From NCBI GenBank assembly GCA_035518815.1, contig DATIXG010000102.1:50522-114521 (forward strand): a DNA stretch of 64,000 nt, written 5' to 3'. Each line of letters begins with the position of its first letter. Positions within the stretch are counted from its first letter, which is position 1. Below the pieces are notes generated by a model. The model saw only the letters and a program-made list of their open reading frames with translations. It made no database searches and was not told the origin of the DNA. The DNA is from AG25 sp035518815 (lineage in GTDB: Bacteria; Gemmatimonadota; Gemmatimonadetes; Gemmatimonadales; GWC2-71-9). Shown one piece after another: positions 49,835 to 59,294 of the stretch. Position numbers and translations under genes: made by a program.

Positions 49835-52577
49835 GCTTGCGCCGTGCCTTGGGAGAAGGGGCGGGGGTGGGGGGGGGCGGGGGCGGCGCTGACGCCTCGA
49901 AGGTCGCCGCCCACTCCACCTCGCCGGACGCGGCTCCCGCCGCCCACTCGACGACCGCGTGTCCCGATTCGAGCCGTCGTATGACGCAGGCGACGCTGGC
50001 GCCTCCGGTGCGCGCCGTGCACGCCACGGGCTTGAGCTCCGGCGGCACCGCGATCGTGATGCCGTAGGCCCGGCTGTCGAGATTTGCAGCGCGGCATCGC
50101 AGGGTTCGCGCACCGGCTTCCCACGACTCATCTGCGATATCGATTGCGCCCTGGACGACGTGGCGCGTGGTCCCGATCACCTGCGGGCGCTGCGCCGCGG
50201 CGCGGAGGGCGATGGTGGTCGCGCTCCGCGGAGCTAGCGAGGCACGAATCACGTCCGTGACCGCGGGCAGCGCGACATTGCCCCAGACGTCGTATACATC
50301 GAAACGCGTCCCCGCAATCGCAAGCGAAGTCAGAGGCACCACGACGTCCGCGGGGTTGCTCTCCCAGTTGGCCAACACGACCGTCCACCAGCGTGGCGCG
50401 CCCTCGGTGACCCAGACCCGCGGCGGGCGCTCTCGCCGCACGCTCCAGATGCCGCCCCCGCCCGCCCCGCCCGCCCCGCCCGCGTAGACGCGTACGGCGA
50501 GCACGTTCTCGCCGCCCCAGTTGGGGAGGTCCGGTGGTACGAGATAGCGGCGGAACGTGTCGCGGGCCAGGCGAACGACGGGGGGAAACGCACCGGTCCC
50601 GCCGATCCTGACGCCGTTCAGGAACGTCTCGTCGGCCGAGTCGACTCTCCCGAGCTCGAGCTGCGCGGGCGCCGGGTCGGCTTGTCCCTCGGGCAGATCG
50701 AAGCGGGTTCGGTACCACGCGTAGCCGCTGTAGCCTGCGTGCCCGGTCGCGCCCCACGGTGCGGGCACGGGCACCGTTTCCCAGACACGCTCGTCGTAGT
50801 CGCGCGCGGCGAAGCGCGCGTCGTCACCGGTGCGAAGGTGCCACGGACCGCTGATGGCGTGGACGCCATCGCGCGCCACCAGCGCGGGTGCTACCCCTGG
50901 ATCATCAGTCATGACGTCGATGGGACGGCCGCCGGGCGCCGCCGGCGGCAGGGTCCGGGCGATGAGGTCCAGGCGATCGGCGGGCAGACTGCGCAAGTCG
51001 TCCGCGTACTCGACGACCGTTCCGGACACCGCGATGATCGACGCCCAGAGCTGGGCCTCGCTGCGCTCGAGTGGCGGGCCGACGAGCAGCGGCCCCGGGG
51101 CGTTGAGCCACGTGCCGCGATGGTAGAAGCTGCGCACTGCCAGGGCGCGTGCGGCAGGCTCGACGTCGACGGGATCGCCCTGCACGTCGGGAACGACGCG
51201 CATCGCGTTCACAAAGCCCACGGAAGGCTGGAGCGGAGCGCCGGCGCCGTGCAGGACCGTTTCCGTACCGGCTCCATCTCGCAGGGAGGCGAGTCCCAGG
51301 CGATACGCTTCGGGGCTGCCCCCACTGCCCCCGAGGAAGTCGAGCAGCAGTGCGTCGTACCCCCACTCCTGCACCGCGCGGCGCGCCAAGGCGGCGAGCC
51401 ACTCCCGCACCGCGGGCTGGGCGGGGTCAAGCGCGCGAATCGCCTCCGTGCCATCGCCGCTCGCTTTCGCAAGCCAGTCGGGATGCGCGGAGGCGAGCGC
51501 GCTCGTCGGCGAGACTGCGAGTGGTGCGATCCAGAGGCCGACCTGGAATCCGCGCGAATGGAGCTGGTCGGTGAGCGAGCGGTGGCCGTGCGGGAAACGG
51601 TCGTTCGTGTCCCAATCGCCGAGGGCTCGCTGGTAGCCGTCACCCACGGTGATCAGCCGGCAGAACCGGCGGTCGAACCGGGTCGCACAGATGTCGGCAT
51701 TGGCGAGCACATCGCTCTCGGTGACGGTCGCGGGCACGAGGCCCCGGGTCGACCAGCTGGCGGGGGCAGGTGCGCCGAGCATGCGAGCGCGATCGGCGGG
51801 CGAGCTCGGGACGAGCAACGCTCGGAGCGCCGTCAGGCCGTTTCCTTCGGGATCGTAGCAGACGTGCAATCGTGACGTGTCCCCTGCCGGCGGGAGCGGA
51901 CGCCCCGGCATCCAGTCGCTCACGACGGCCAGGTTCTCGCCTGCAACCTGGACCACGCCCACACCGGAATCAGTGGCATCGAACGCGAGCGCCAAGCCGC
52001 GACTACCCCGCGTCAATCCCAATACGCCGTAGCTCGCGAGGGCGGGGCTCGAGGCGCCGAGGGGCAGCGTGATGACCTGGGGAGCGTCGGAGGACTCCCG
52101 GGCCTCGATCAGGGCGACCAGGGGGTCCACTGCTGGAAGGACTTCTGAGGCGGTTGCCTGGAAGAACCGGACGCCCTTCACAGTGGGGAGCACGCGATCG
52201 GGAAACACACTGAGGGAGACGGTTGCGATCGGCACCGGCGCCTCGAGGGACGTGAAGAATGTGGCTTCGAGCGACACGCCGGCCGCATTGCCGCGGATCC
52301 GCAACGCTTCTCCCCCCGCCGGGCGCTCCGTTCCGGCGGAGGTATATTCCAAATCGCCGAGGGCGATGAATTGGTCGGCGATCCAGGCACCGAGGATGGC
52401 GTCCCGTACGAGCGGAACGGGCGGCCCCTCGCCAAGGTACGATAGGGACCAGCGTCGTTGGTCGTCCAAGGCGAACCGAAGTCGACCCGCCGTCTGGCGC
52501 GACCCTTGCAGTAGCGGTCGTCTGATCGTAGCGACCGAAGCAGCACCGGTAAGGAGGACAAAAGTGCGTCGATCCAT
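49821..52577 (-). CDS. Alpha-galactosidase-like (GH36/melibiase) protein with Tat signal
   Basis: 918 residues from ATG 52577, where a Tat-type signal (DRRTFVLLTGAASVA) begins. The central part has GH36 features: GDGYQRALGDWDTNDRFPHG, then RGFQVGLWIAPLAV, a HPDW element, and YDALLLDFLGGSGG with the presumed nucleophile Asp on a beta-strand. After this come a jelly-roll galactose-binding-like domain (WYRTRFDLPEG, GGENVLAVRVYAG) and a Pro-rich C-terminus ending PSPKARRKPTRP. Probably a periplasmic glycosidase. The canonical DDGWQ and KxDF motifs differ somewhat, so activity is not certain. The start overlaps a divergent plus-strand gene. Confidence 0.7.
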   Translation of the reverse strand: MDRRTFVLLTGAASVATIRRPLLQGSRQTAGRLRFALDDQRRWSLSYLGEGPPVPLVRDAILGAWIADQFIALGDLEYTSAGTERPAGGEALRIRGNAAGVSLEATFFTSLEAPVPIATVSLSVFPDRVLPTVKGVRFFQATASEVLPAVDPLVALIEARESSDAPQVITLPLGASSPALASYGVLGLTRGSRGLALAFDATDSGVGVVQVAGENLAVVSDWMPGRPLPPAGDTSRLHVCYDPEGNGLTALRALLVPSSPADRARMLGAPAPASWSTRGLVPATVTESDVLANADICATRFDRRFCRLITVGDGYQRALGDWDTNDRFPHGHRSLTDQLHSRGFQVGLWIAPLAVSPTSALASAHPDWLAKASGDGTEAIRALDPAQPAVREWLAALARRAVQEWGYDALLLDFLGGSGGSPEAYRLGLASLRDGAGTETVLHGAGAPLQPSVGFVNAMRVVPDVQGDPVDVEPAARALAVRSFYHRGTWLNAPGPLLVGPPLERSEAQLWASIIAVSGTVVEYADDLRSLPADRLDLIARTLPPAAPGGRPIDVMTDDPGVAPALVARDGVHAISGPWHLRTGDDARFAARDYDERVWETVPVPAPWGATGHAGYSGYAWYRTRFDLPEGQADPAPAQLELGRVDSADETFLNGVRIGGTGAFPPVVRLARDTFRRYLVPPDLPNWGGENVLAVRVYAGGAGGAGGGGIWSVRRERPPRVWVTEGAPRWWTVVLANWESNPADVVVPLTSLAIAGTRFDVYDVWGNVALPAVTDVIRASLAPRSATTIALRAAAQRPQVIGTTRHVVQGAIDIADESWEAGARTLRCRAANLDSRAYGITIAVPPELKPVACTARTGGASVACVIRRLESGHAVVEWAAGAASGEVEWAATFEASAPPPPPPTPAPSPKARRKPTRP

Positions 52578-53124
52578 CTTGGCAATGTTGGCACTGACAT
52601 CCGCTTTGTCTACGCCGCTCATCGGGCAGCGGGCGGTGTCGTTTGGATATGCAGGCACGGTAGGTACGGGCTGGCAGGTCGAGGGTCTGGATGTGGGCTA
52701 CACGATCGGGATGCATGCCGCGCTGCTCCGCTCCGTGACCATCGGAACGCGGCTGGGCGTGTTCTCCGAGCATAGCGGGCCTGGTGGCCCCGGGTCGCGG
52801 GGCTTTGTCGGGGCCGCGGTGCTCCAGGGGCGCACGGGGCGCATGCGGCTCGCGGACGTCGGCAGCGAGACGAACCCTGGCATCATCGGCCTCGACATGA
52901 CGGTCGAGGCCGTCGCATATGGCAGCGCGAACTCGCCGCTCCCCGTGGGCTCGCCGTGGGGCGCGCTCTCGTTCCTCCCCGGTATACGGTTCGGGACCGA
53001 TGCGGGCGCGCGGTACGGCGTGGTGGCGGGGCCGACGTGGTATTTCGGGGACGCGTCGAGCGTTCACGCGTTCGTCGGATTGCGGATCGACCTGCCGGTC
53101 TCTTCCGGCCGACCGTCCCACTAG
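52564..53124 (+). CDS. Exported small beta-rich protein, possible outer-membrane barrel
   Basis: 186 residues from GTG 52564, which has a near-perfect AAGGAGG ribosome site. Signal peptide RRSILAMLALTSALSTPLIGQ. The body has a barrel-like alternation of Gly and hydrophobic/aromatic residues (VSFGYAGTVGTGWQVEGLDV, YGVVAGPTWYFG) and ends without a typical terminal Phe. 11 bp upstream of the histidine kinase gene, so it is in that operon. Its first 14 bp overlap the start of the divergent glycosidase gene. Confidence 0.6.
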   Translation: MRRSILAMLALTSALSTPLIGQRAVSFGYAGTVGTGWQVEGLDVGYTIGMHAALLRSVTIGTRLGVFSEHSGPGGPGSRGFVGAAVLQGRTGRMRLADVGSETNPGIIGLDMTVEAVAYGSANSPLPVGSPWGALSFLPGIRFGTDAGARYGVVAGPTWYFGDASSVHAFVGLRIDLPVSSGRPSH

Positions 53125-53135
53125 GACAGCGGCCC

Positions 53136-54692
53136 GTGGCCGCTCCGCCGCTCCAGTCTGATCATCCCGGCCTGAAGGTACTCGACGAAGTCGCGTCGGC
53201 CTTCATGTCGGGATTCGCGTCGGAGGAGGCCCTCACGCAAGTGGTCAGCACGCTGCGGCGCCAGCTCGCGCTGCGGCGGTGCCGGTTGTGGCTGCGGCAC
53301 CCTACGGGCGACGGCTTTGTCCCGCTCGCGATGCCGGGCGACGAAGCGTCGCTCGCCGGATTCACGGCTCCGGTGGCTGAATGGATCGAGCAGGGCCCCC
53401 GCTGGGACCGGAGCGCCGCGGGCGCCCTGCTGCGCCTGCCGCTCGTTCACGACACGATTCCGCTGGGACTGCTCGAGGCCATCGTACCCGACGGGCGCCT
53501 GCAGAGCGTCACGCACGACGTGCTCGTGGTCGTCGCCCGGATGCTGGCGCCCGTGATCGCGGCGACCGACCTGTCGCAGGGTCTGGCCTCGGAAGTGGCG
53601 CTGCGCACGCGCGAAGTGGACGTGCAGCGCGGCTTTGCGGCGAACATCATCGACGCGTTGCCGGTGGGGTTGTACGTCATCGACCGCACCTATCGCATCC
53701 GGGCCTGGAACCGCAAGCGGGAGACCGGCACGCAGGGCGTTTCGCGGGAAGAAGCGATGGGCCGGGAGATCTTCGAGGTGCTCGACCGCCAGCCGCGCGC
53801 CCTGCTCAAGGGGGAATTCGACCGCGTGTTCGACACGGGCGAAATTCACCAGGTCGAAATGGAGTCGCGCGCGAGCGGCGACACCCGCTACTACCGGATC
53901 ACGAAGATTCCCATGCGGCAGGAGGGCGACGACATCACGCACGTAGTGGCGATCGGTGAGGACCTGACGGACTGGCGGTCGGCGCAGCACCAACTCTCCC
54001 AGACCGAGAAGTTGGCAGCGGTCGGGCAGCTGGCGGCCGGCGTGATGCACGAGATCAACAATCCCCTGGCGACGATTCTGGCGTGCAGCGAAGCGCTCGC
54101 GCTTCGCAACGAGAGCCTGCCGCCGGGGCCGCGGGAAGCGGCCGAGGAATACCTGAAGATCATCGACACCGAGGTGCAGCGGTGTCGCCGGATCGTGGAC
54201 GGGCTCCTCGATTTCTCGCGCCCGGTGACGGCCGAGAAGCGGCCGACGGACGTCAACGCGCTGCTCGAGCAGACTCTGTTCCTCCTCAAACACCACGATC
54301 GGTTCAAGGCCCTCACCGTGGTGCGCGAGTTCGCGCCCGATTTGCCCCGGGTGAACGCCGACTCCGACCGGTTGATCCAGAGCTTCATGGCGCTGATGCT
54401 CAACGCCATGGATGCGATGGAGTCGCGCGGGGTCCTCACCATCCGCTCGCAGATGAATCCGGAGCGCGCAGACGAAGTGCTCGTCGAGCTGAGCGACACG
54501 GGAACGGGCATCCGACAGGAGGATCTCCCCAAGCTCTTCGAGCCCTTTTTCACGACCAAGGCGCCGGGTCGTGGCACCGGGCTCGGGCTCTCGATCTGCT
54601 ACAGCATCATCGCCGACCATCGGGGCCGCATCGAGGTGGAGTCGCGCGTCGGCGTTGGATCCACGTTCAAGGTCTTCCTGCCCATCGGATGA
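53136..54692 (+). CDS. Sensor histidine kinase with GAF-like and PAS domains
   Basis: 518 residues from GTG 53136, no membrane helices. A GAF-like region (about 15-150) is followed by a PAS domain (IIDALPVGLYVIDRTYRIRAWN, about 170-280), HisKA with the phosphorylated His at about residue 305 in VMHEINNPLATI, and a HATPase domain ending DTGTGIRQEDLPKLFEPF and GRGTGLGLSI. The E-x-N of the HisKA box makes it NtrB-like. A soluble kinase, it probably senses a cytoplasmic signal. ATGA overlap with the response regulator. Confidence 0.9.
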   Translation: MAAPPLQSDHPGLKVLDEVASAFMSGFASEEALTQVVSTLRRQLALRRCRLWLRHPTGDGFVPLAMPGDEASLAGFTAPVAEWIEQGPRWDRSAAGALLRLPLVHDTIPLGLLEAIVPDGRLQSVTHDVLVVVARMLAPVIAATDLSQGLASEVALRTREVDVQRGFAANIIDALPVGLYVIDRTYRIRAWNRKRETGTQGVSREEAMGREIFEVLDRQPRALLKGEFDRVFDTGEIHQVEMESRASGDTRYYRITKIPMRQEGDDITHVVAIGEDLTDWRSAQHQLSQTEKLAAVGQLAAGVMHEINNPLATILACSEALALRNESLPPGPREAAEEYLKIIDTEVQRCRRIVDGLLDFSRPVTAEKRPTDVNALLEQTLFLLKHHDRFKALTVVREFAPDLPRVNADSDRLIQSFMALMLNAMDAMESRGVLTIRSQMNPERADEVLVELSDTGTGIRQEDLPKLFEPFFTTKAPGRGTGLGLSICYSIIADHRGRIEVESRVGVGSTFKVFLPIG

Positions 54693-55357
54693 AGATCCTC
54701 GTCGTCGAAGACGACAGGACGGTCGGCTCGTATGTAAAGCGCGGCTTGGAGGAGGCGGGCTACCAGGCCGACCTGGTCGGCGACGGGGCGGAGGGGCTGC
54801 GCCTGGCGAGCGACGGTCCGTACGATCTGGTCGTGCTCGATCTGCGGCTCCCCGCCATGCCAGGCGACGAAGTGCTGCGCACCCTGCGCGATCGGGGCAA
54901 CGGCGTGCCGGTGCTGGTGCTCACGGCGCAGGACACGGTGGACTTCAAGGTGCAGGCGCTCCGGAGCGGGGCCGACGACTACGTTACGAAGCCGTTCTCG
55001 CTCGAGGAGCTCCTGGCGCGCGTTGAGGCGCTGGGCCGGCGCCCCAAGGCGCTCGCGGCGCCCGTGCTGGCGGTCGCCGATCTGACGCTCGAGACGGGCA
55101 GCCGGGAGGTGCGGCGTGCGGGGCAGCGCATCGACCTCACGCCCAAGGAATACGCCGTGCTCGAGTACCTCATGCGCCATCCGGGGCGGGTGATGTCGCG
55201 GACGCTGATCACCGAGTACGCGTGGGCCTACCATTTCGATCCCGGCACCAACATCGTAGACGTGGTGATCACACGCCTCCGGAAGAAGATCGATCACGGC
55301 CGCGAGCCGAAGCTCATCCACACGGTGCGCGGCGTGGGGTACGTCGTGCGAGCCTGA
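54689..55357 (+). CDS. OmpR-family response regulator
   Basis: 222 residues. Receiver domain with acidic pocket VEDD, phospho-acceptor Asp51 in VVLDLRLP, Thr/Lys switch residues in VLTAQD and YVTKPF. DNA-binding winged helix: TPKEYAVLEYLMRHPGRVMSRT and NIVDVVITRLRKKI, HTVRGVGYVVRA. Overlaps the first kinase gene and is followed 1 bp later by the second, so both kinases may address it. Confidence 0.95.
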   Translation: MKILVVEDDRTVGSYVKRGLEEAGYQADLVGDGAEGLRLASDGPYDLVVLDLRLPAMPGDEVLRTLRDRGNGVPVLVLTAQDTVDFKVQALRSGADDYVTKPFSLEELLARVEALGRRPKALAAPVLAVADLTLETGSREVRRAGQRIDLTPKEYAVLEYLMRHPGRVMSRTLITEYAWAYHFDPGTNIVDVVITRLRKKIDHGREPKLIHTVRGVGYVVRA

Positions 55358-55358
55358 C

Positions 55359-56822
55359 ATGCGGACACTCCGCGGACAACTGACCCTGTGGTATTCGGCG
55401 GCGCTCGTGCTCACGCTCGGCGCGTTCGCCGCCGTGCTGTTCGTAGCGCGCCGGCACGCGTCCTATCAGGATCTCGATCGCCAGATCAACTCGGAGGTGG
55501 AGCTCACCGCCGGCATCCTGGCGGAGAGCTACCGCGCGCGGGGCGTACTGGTGCATCAGGACACGAGCGGGCGGCTGGCTCTGGTGTCGGACGTCGCCGC
55601 GGTGCTCGAGGTCGTGCCGGACTACCTCGTCGTCACGGCGCTCGACGGCACGCTGCTCTTCGCCTCCGCCGACGCGCGGGCGCTCACGTTCCAGCAGGTG
55701 GAGCAGCTCGAGGAGCGGGTGGCGAGCACGGTGGGGGAGCACGGCGCCGGGACCATTCGCCTCAGCCCGCGGGGGCCCGAGCTGCACTACGCGGTGCGCT
55801 CGCTGGCCGACCTGGGCCCACCGTTCGGGGCCATTCTCACGGGTGTGGACCTCCACACCGCGGAGCTCGAACCCCAGCAACTGCTGCGCACGTTCGCCCT
55901 GATCCTGCCGGTGGGCTTGGGCGCCGCGCTCCTCGTCGGGTGGTGGCTGGGACGGCGCGCGCTCGCGCCCGTGGACCGCATCATCGACGAGGTCCGTGAG
56001 ATCTCGGACGGCCGGAGCCTGCACCGGCGGCTGGCCGAGCCGATGGTGAAGGACGAGCTGGGACGCTTGGCGGAGACGCTGAATCAGATGATGGCGCGTC
56101 TCGAGCAGAGCTTCGCGGCCCTGCGACGGTTCACCGCCGATGCGAGCCACGAGCTCAAGACGCCGCTCACGGTCCTCCGCGCCGGAGTGGAGCGCGCCGT
56201 CACCACGCCCAACCTGCCTCAGGAGACGCTCGCCACGCTCGAAGAGACTCTGCAGGAGATCAAGCGCATGACGGGGCTCGTGGACGCGCTGCTGATTCTC
56301 GCGCGCGCCGACGAAGGGAACGCACCGCTGCACCGCGAGATGGTGGACCTGCGTGCCATCGTGGAAGAAACACGCGAGACCGGCGAGTTGCTCGCCGAGG
56401 ACGCGGGCGTGGCGCTGGAGGTCGCATCGCCACCCGCGCCCGTGCCGCTCGACGTCGACGCGCAGCGGATGCGGCAACTGCTGTTGAACCTGCTGACGAA
56501 CGCCGTGAAGTACACGCCTCGCGGCGGCCGTGTCCAGGTGACGCTGAACCAGGACGACGGCCACGTGACCCTGACCGTCGCGGATACGGGGATCGGGATC
56601 GCGGTGGGGGACCTGCCGCACATATTCGACCGCTTTTGGCGGGCCGACTCGGCCCGGACGCGCACCGGGGCGCGGCCCGGCGCGGGGTTGGGGCTCGCGA
56701 TTTCAAAATGGATCGCCGAGGCCCATGGTGGCCGGATCGAGGTCGTGAGCCGGCCCGGGCGGGGCAGCACGTTCACCGTCACGCTGCCGCGCTTCCGCCA
56801 CAATTCTGTCATGGTTTTGTAA
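55359..56822 (+). CDS. Membrane sensor histidine kinase (HAMP, EnvZ-like)
   Basis: 487 residues. Two TM helices (TLWYSAALVLTLGAFAAVLF and ALILPVGLGAALLVGWWLG) flank a periplasmic sensor of about 130 residues; a HAMP linker follows (ALAPVDRIIDEV), then HisKA with His264 in DASHELKTPLTVLR, and HATPase motifs NAVKYTPRGG, DTGIGIAVGDL and GLGLAISKWIAEAHGG. Classical orthodox kinase; pairs with the OmpR-type regulator just upstream. Confidence 0.93.
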   Translation: MRTLRGQLTLWYSAALVLTLGAFAAVLFVARRHASYQDLDRQINSEVELTAGILAESYRARGVLVHQDTSGRLALVSDVAAVLEVVPDYLVVTALDGTLLFASADARALTFQQVEQLEERVASTVGEHGAGTIRLSPRGPELHYAVRSLADLGPPFGAILTGVDLHTAELEPQQLLRTFALILPVGLGAALLVGWWLGRRALAPVDRIIDEVREISDGRSLHRRLAEPMVKDELGRLAETLNQMMARLEQSFAALRRFTADASHELKTPLTVLRAGVERAVTTPNLPQETLATLEETLQEIKRMTGLVDALLILARADEGNAPLHREMVDLRAIVEETRETGELLAEDAGVALEVASPPAPVPLDVDAQRMRQLLLNLLTNAVKYTPRGGRVQVTLNQDDGHVTLTVADTGIGIAVGDLPHIFDRFWRADSARTRTGARPGAGLGLAISKWIAEAHGGRIEVVSRPGRGSTFTVTLPRFRHNSVMVL

Positions 56823-56891
56823 TGCGCGCCCCACTAGCGCGCCAGCGCGGATGCGGGAGATTTCCAGGAGGCCGATTCGCGAGGGTGGCTG

Positions 56892-57569
56892 GTGTTCGAC
56901 ACGCTGATTGAGTCAAACCGGACGCGCAACAACAAGCGGGCTGCGAGCGTCGGGTTGATTTCGATCGTGATCCATACGGCCGTGATCGCGGGTGCGGTCG
57001 TGGCCACGTGGAACATCGGTCACAGCGACACGCGCGTCAAAGCCGACACGACGATGGTGTTTCTGGATCAGCAGCAGCAGCAGAAGCCGCCCGAGCAGCA
57101 GCCCGTCCAGCTCGACGTGCCGCTCCGGGGCTTCCAGACTGTGGTGGCGCCGTCGGAGATCCCCACGGACATTCCGCCGATCAACCTGCAGGAGCACTTC
57201 GACCCCAAGGACTACTCCGGGAGCGGGGTGGAAGGCGGGGTCGCGGACGGAGTGGTGCCGGCCAACGGCGTATACGCGGAAGCGATCGTCGAGGAAAAGC
57301 CGGAGATCCTCTCGCACCCCCCGCTGCAGTACCCCGAGCTGCTGCGCACGGCGGGCATGCAGGGGCGGGTCGTGATCGAGGCCATCGTCGACACCAGCGG
57401 CCGCGTGATTCCCAGCTCGGTCAGGATCGTCTCCAGCACGCACCCCGGCTTCGAGCAGCCGGCCAAGCAGCTCATCACGAAGGCGCTGTTCCGGCCCGGG
57501 CGGGTGCACGGGCGCGCCGTCAGCGTGCTGCTCAGCGTCCCGGTCGAGTTCACTCTTCACGGTCCCTAG
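56892..57569 (+). CDS. tonB: TonB-family energy transducer
   Basis: 225 residues from GTG 56892. A short cytoplasmic start, one membrane helix (SVGLISIVIHTAVIAGAVVAT), a Gln/Pro-rich periplasmic spacer (QQQQKPPEQQPVQ) and a C-terminal TonB domain with YPELLRTAGMQGRVVIEAIV and VPVEFTLHGP. Transmits inner-membrane energy to outer-membrane receptors. 12 bp before exbB. Confidence 0.9.
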   Translation: MFDTLIESNRTRNNKRAASVGLISIVIHTAVIAGAVVATWNIGHSDTRVKADTTMVFLDQQQQQKPPEQQPVQLDVPLRGFQTVVAPSEIPTDIPPINLQEHFDPKDYSGSGVEGGVADGVVPANGVYAEAIVEEKPEILSHPPLQYPELLRTAGMQGRVVIEAIVDTSGRVIPSSVRIVSSTHPGFEQPAKQLITKALFRPGRVHGRAVSVLLSVPVEFTLHGP

Positions 57570-57581
57570 GAGACCGCTCTC

Positions 57582-58328
57582 ATGCCTTCCCTTTATGATC
57601 TGTTCGCGTCGATGGGCTTTTTCGCCAAGTTCATCGTCCTGGTGCTGCTCGTCATGTCGGTGTTCTCCTGGGCGGCGGCGGTCAACAAGCTCGTGCAGAT
57701 CATCCGCTCGGAGAAGGAGACCCGGGCGTTCGCGCCCGAGTTCTCCCGCTTCCTGAAGGAGGAGCAGCTCGACGGCGCGATCAAGCTCGCGGAGAAGCAG
57801 AAGCGCAGCCACGTGGCGCGCGTGGTCGGCAACGCGCTCGCCGAGGTGAAACCGCTGCTGCGGGACCGGGCAACCATCACGGCGGGCGACATCAACTCGG
57901 TCGAGCGATCGGTGGAACGGGAGATCCTCATCGTCTCGGCGGAGTTGAAGCGCGGCCTCGGGCTGCTCGCGACGACGGGCGCCACGGCGCCGTTCGTCGG
58001 GTTGCTCGGCACCGTCATGGGCATCGTGAACGCGTTCACCGGCATGGCCGCGTCGGGTGGCGGTGGCTCGCTGGCATCGGTCTCCGCCGGTATCGCCGAA
58101 GCGTTGATCACCACGGCATTCGGGCTCATCGTCGCGATCCCCGCGGTCTGGCTGTACAACTATTTCACGACCAAGATCGACTTCCTGTCGGTCGAGATGA
58201 CGTACAACTCCAAGGAACTGATCGACTATCTGATCAAGAGCGTCGGCTCGGAGTTCGGCCGCTCGATCTTCACCAAGGAATTCCAGACGCAGAAGGCGTC
58301 ACAGTCCGGTGGCCCTATCAGCCGCTAA
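57582..58328 (+). CDS. exbB: MotA/TolQ/ExbB proton channel family protein
   Basis: 248 residues from ATG 57582. Three TM helices with the family motif GLLATTGATAPFVGLLGTVMGIVNAF in the middle, then ALITTAFGLIVAIPAVWLYNYF. Forms the proton channel of the Ton system with ExbD. Its end overlaps the exbD start by 20 bp. Confidence 0.93.
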   Translation: MPSLYDLFASMGFFAKFIVLVLLVMSVFSWAAAVNKLVQIIRSEKETRAFAPEFSRFLKEEQLDGAIKLAEKQKRSHVARVVGNALAEVKPLLRDRATITAGDINSVERSVEREILIVSAELKRGLGLLATTGATAPFVGLLGTVMGIVNAFTGMAASGGGGSLASVSAGIAEALITTAFGLIVAIPAVWLYNYFTTKIDFLSVEMTYNSKELIDYLIKSVGSEFGRSIFTKEFQTQKASQSGGPISR

Positions 58329-58764
58329 CGCCAAGTCGGCCGTCAAGGCCGATATCAACGTCACGCCGCTGATCGACGTGATGCTCGTGCTGCTGATCAT
58401 CTTCATGATCGTCACGCCGATCATCACGGCCGGGTTCCAGGCGACGCTGCCGCGCAGCGTGAATCCCGAGACCCGCCCGGAAGGGCCGGACGAGATCCGT
58501 CTGGGGCTCGATCGCGACGGCAGGTTCTTCCTGGACGTGGGGCAGGGCCCGCAGCTCGTCGCCGACGCGGATCTGCCCGGCCGGCTCGCCGGGCTCTACG
58601 CGATCCGCACCAAGGACAAGATCCTGTTCTTGAAGGCCGACCAGGATCTCACCTTCGCCCGCGTGCAGCAGGCCATCGAAATTGCGCGGGCCGCAGGGGT
58701 CCGGGTGGTCGGCGCCATCACCGAGCAGAAGCAGACAATGTTGAAGAAGAAGGGAAAGGGCTGA
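58309..58764 (+). CDS. exbD: ExbD/TolR family protein (first copy)
   Basis: 151 residues from GTG 58309. NVTPLIDVMLVLLIIFMIV forms the TM helix with the essential proton-carrying Asp in the helix; the periplasmic domain reads RLGLDRDGRFFLDVG. It partners ExbB. A second exbD follows 3 bp later, so the complex may be a heteromer. Confidence 0.92.
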   Translation: MALSAANAKSAVKADINVTPLIDVMLVLLIIFMIVTPIITAGFQATLPRSVNPETRPEGPDEIRLGLDRDGRFFLDVGQGPQLVADADLPGRLAGLYAIRTKDKILFLKADQDLTFARVQQAIEIARAAGVRVVGAITEQKQTMLKKKGKG

Positions 58765-58767
58765 GCC

Positions 58768-59187
58768 ATGGCGATGGGCTCGACGGGCGGCGGCGAAGGC
58801 CTGAGCTCCGACATCAATGTCACGCCGCTGATCGACGTGCTGCTCGTGCTCCTGATCATCTTTATGATCACCCAGCCGCTGTCGCGAAAGGCGTTCGACG
58901 TGCAGGTACCGCCCGAGCAACAGACCAAGAGCAAGCAGCCGCCGTCGAACCAAATCGTGCTCGAGCTGACCGCCGATGGCGGGTATACCATCAACCGCCA
59001 GCCCTACACGGTTGACCAGCTCGACGCCGCCTTCCATCAGATCTACGACACGCGGCCGGCCAAACTGCTGTTCGTCAAAGCGGCGCCCAACCGCAAGTAC
59101 GGCGACGTCATGCAGGCCATGGACGTGGCCCACGGCGCCGGCGTGCAGGTGATCGGGTTCACGCCTCCGGAAGGCGGCGGGCACTAA
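58768..59187 (+). CDS. exbD: ExbD/TolR family protein (second copy)
   Basis: 139 residues from ATG 58768. DINVTPLIDVLLVLLIIFMIT has the same TM Asp. Periplasmic part: IVLELTADGGYTINRQPY. Only moderately similar to the first copy outside the helix, which suggests a distinct partner role and not a simple recent duplication. Confidence 0.92.
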   Translation: MAMGSTGGGEGLSSDINVTPLIDVLLVLLIIFMITQPLSRKAFDVQVPPEQQTKSKQPPSNQIVLELTADGGYTINRQPYTVDQLDAAFHQIYDTRPAKLLFVKAAPNRKYGDVMQAMDVAHGAGVQVIGFTPPEGGGH

Positions 59188-59294
59188 CGACACCGCCCGC
59201 GGCCCGCCTCCCCACTCTTCGGCTTCCCCTCTCGCCGCGTCGCGCGGCGCGCAGCGTCGCGGCTTCGGTCCTGCTTCACGCGCTCCTCCTGAGC

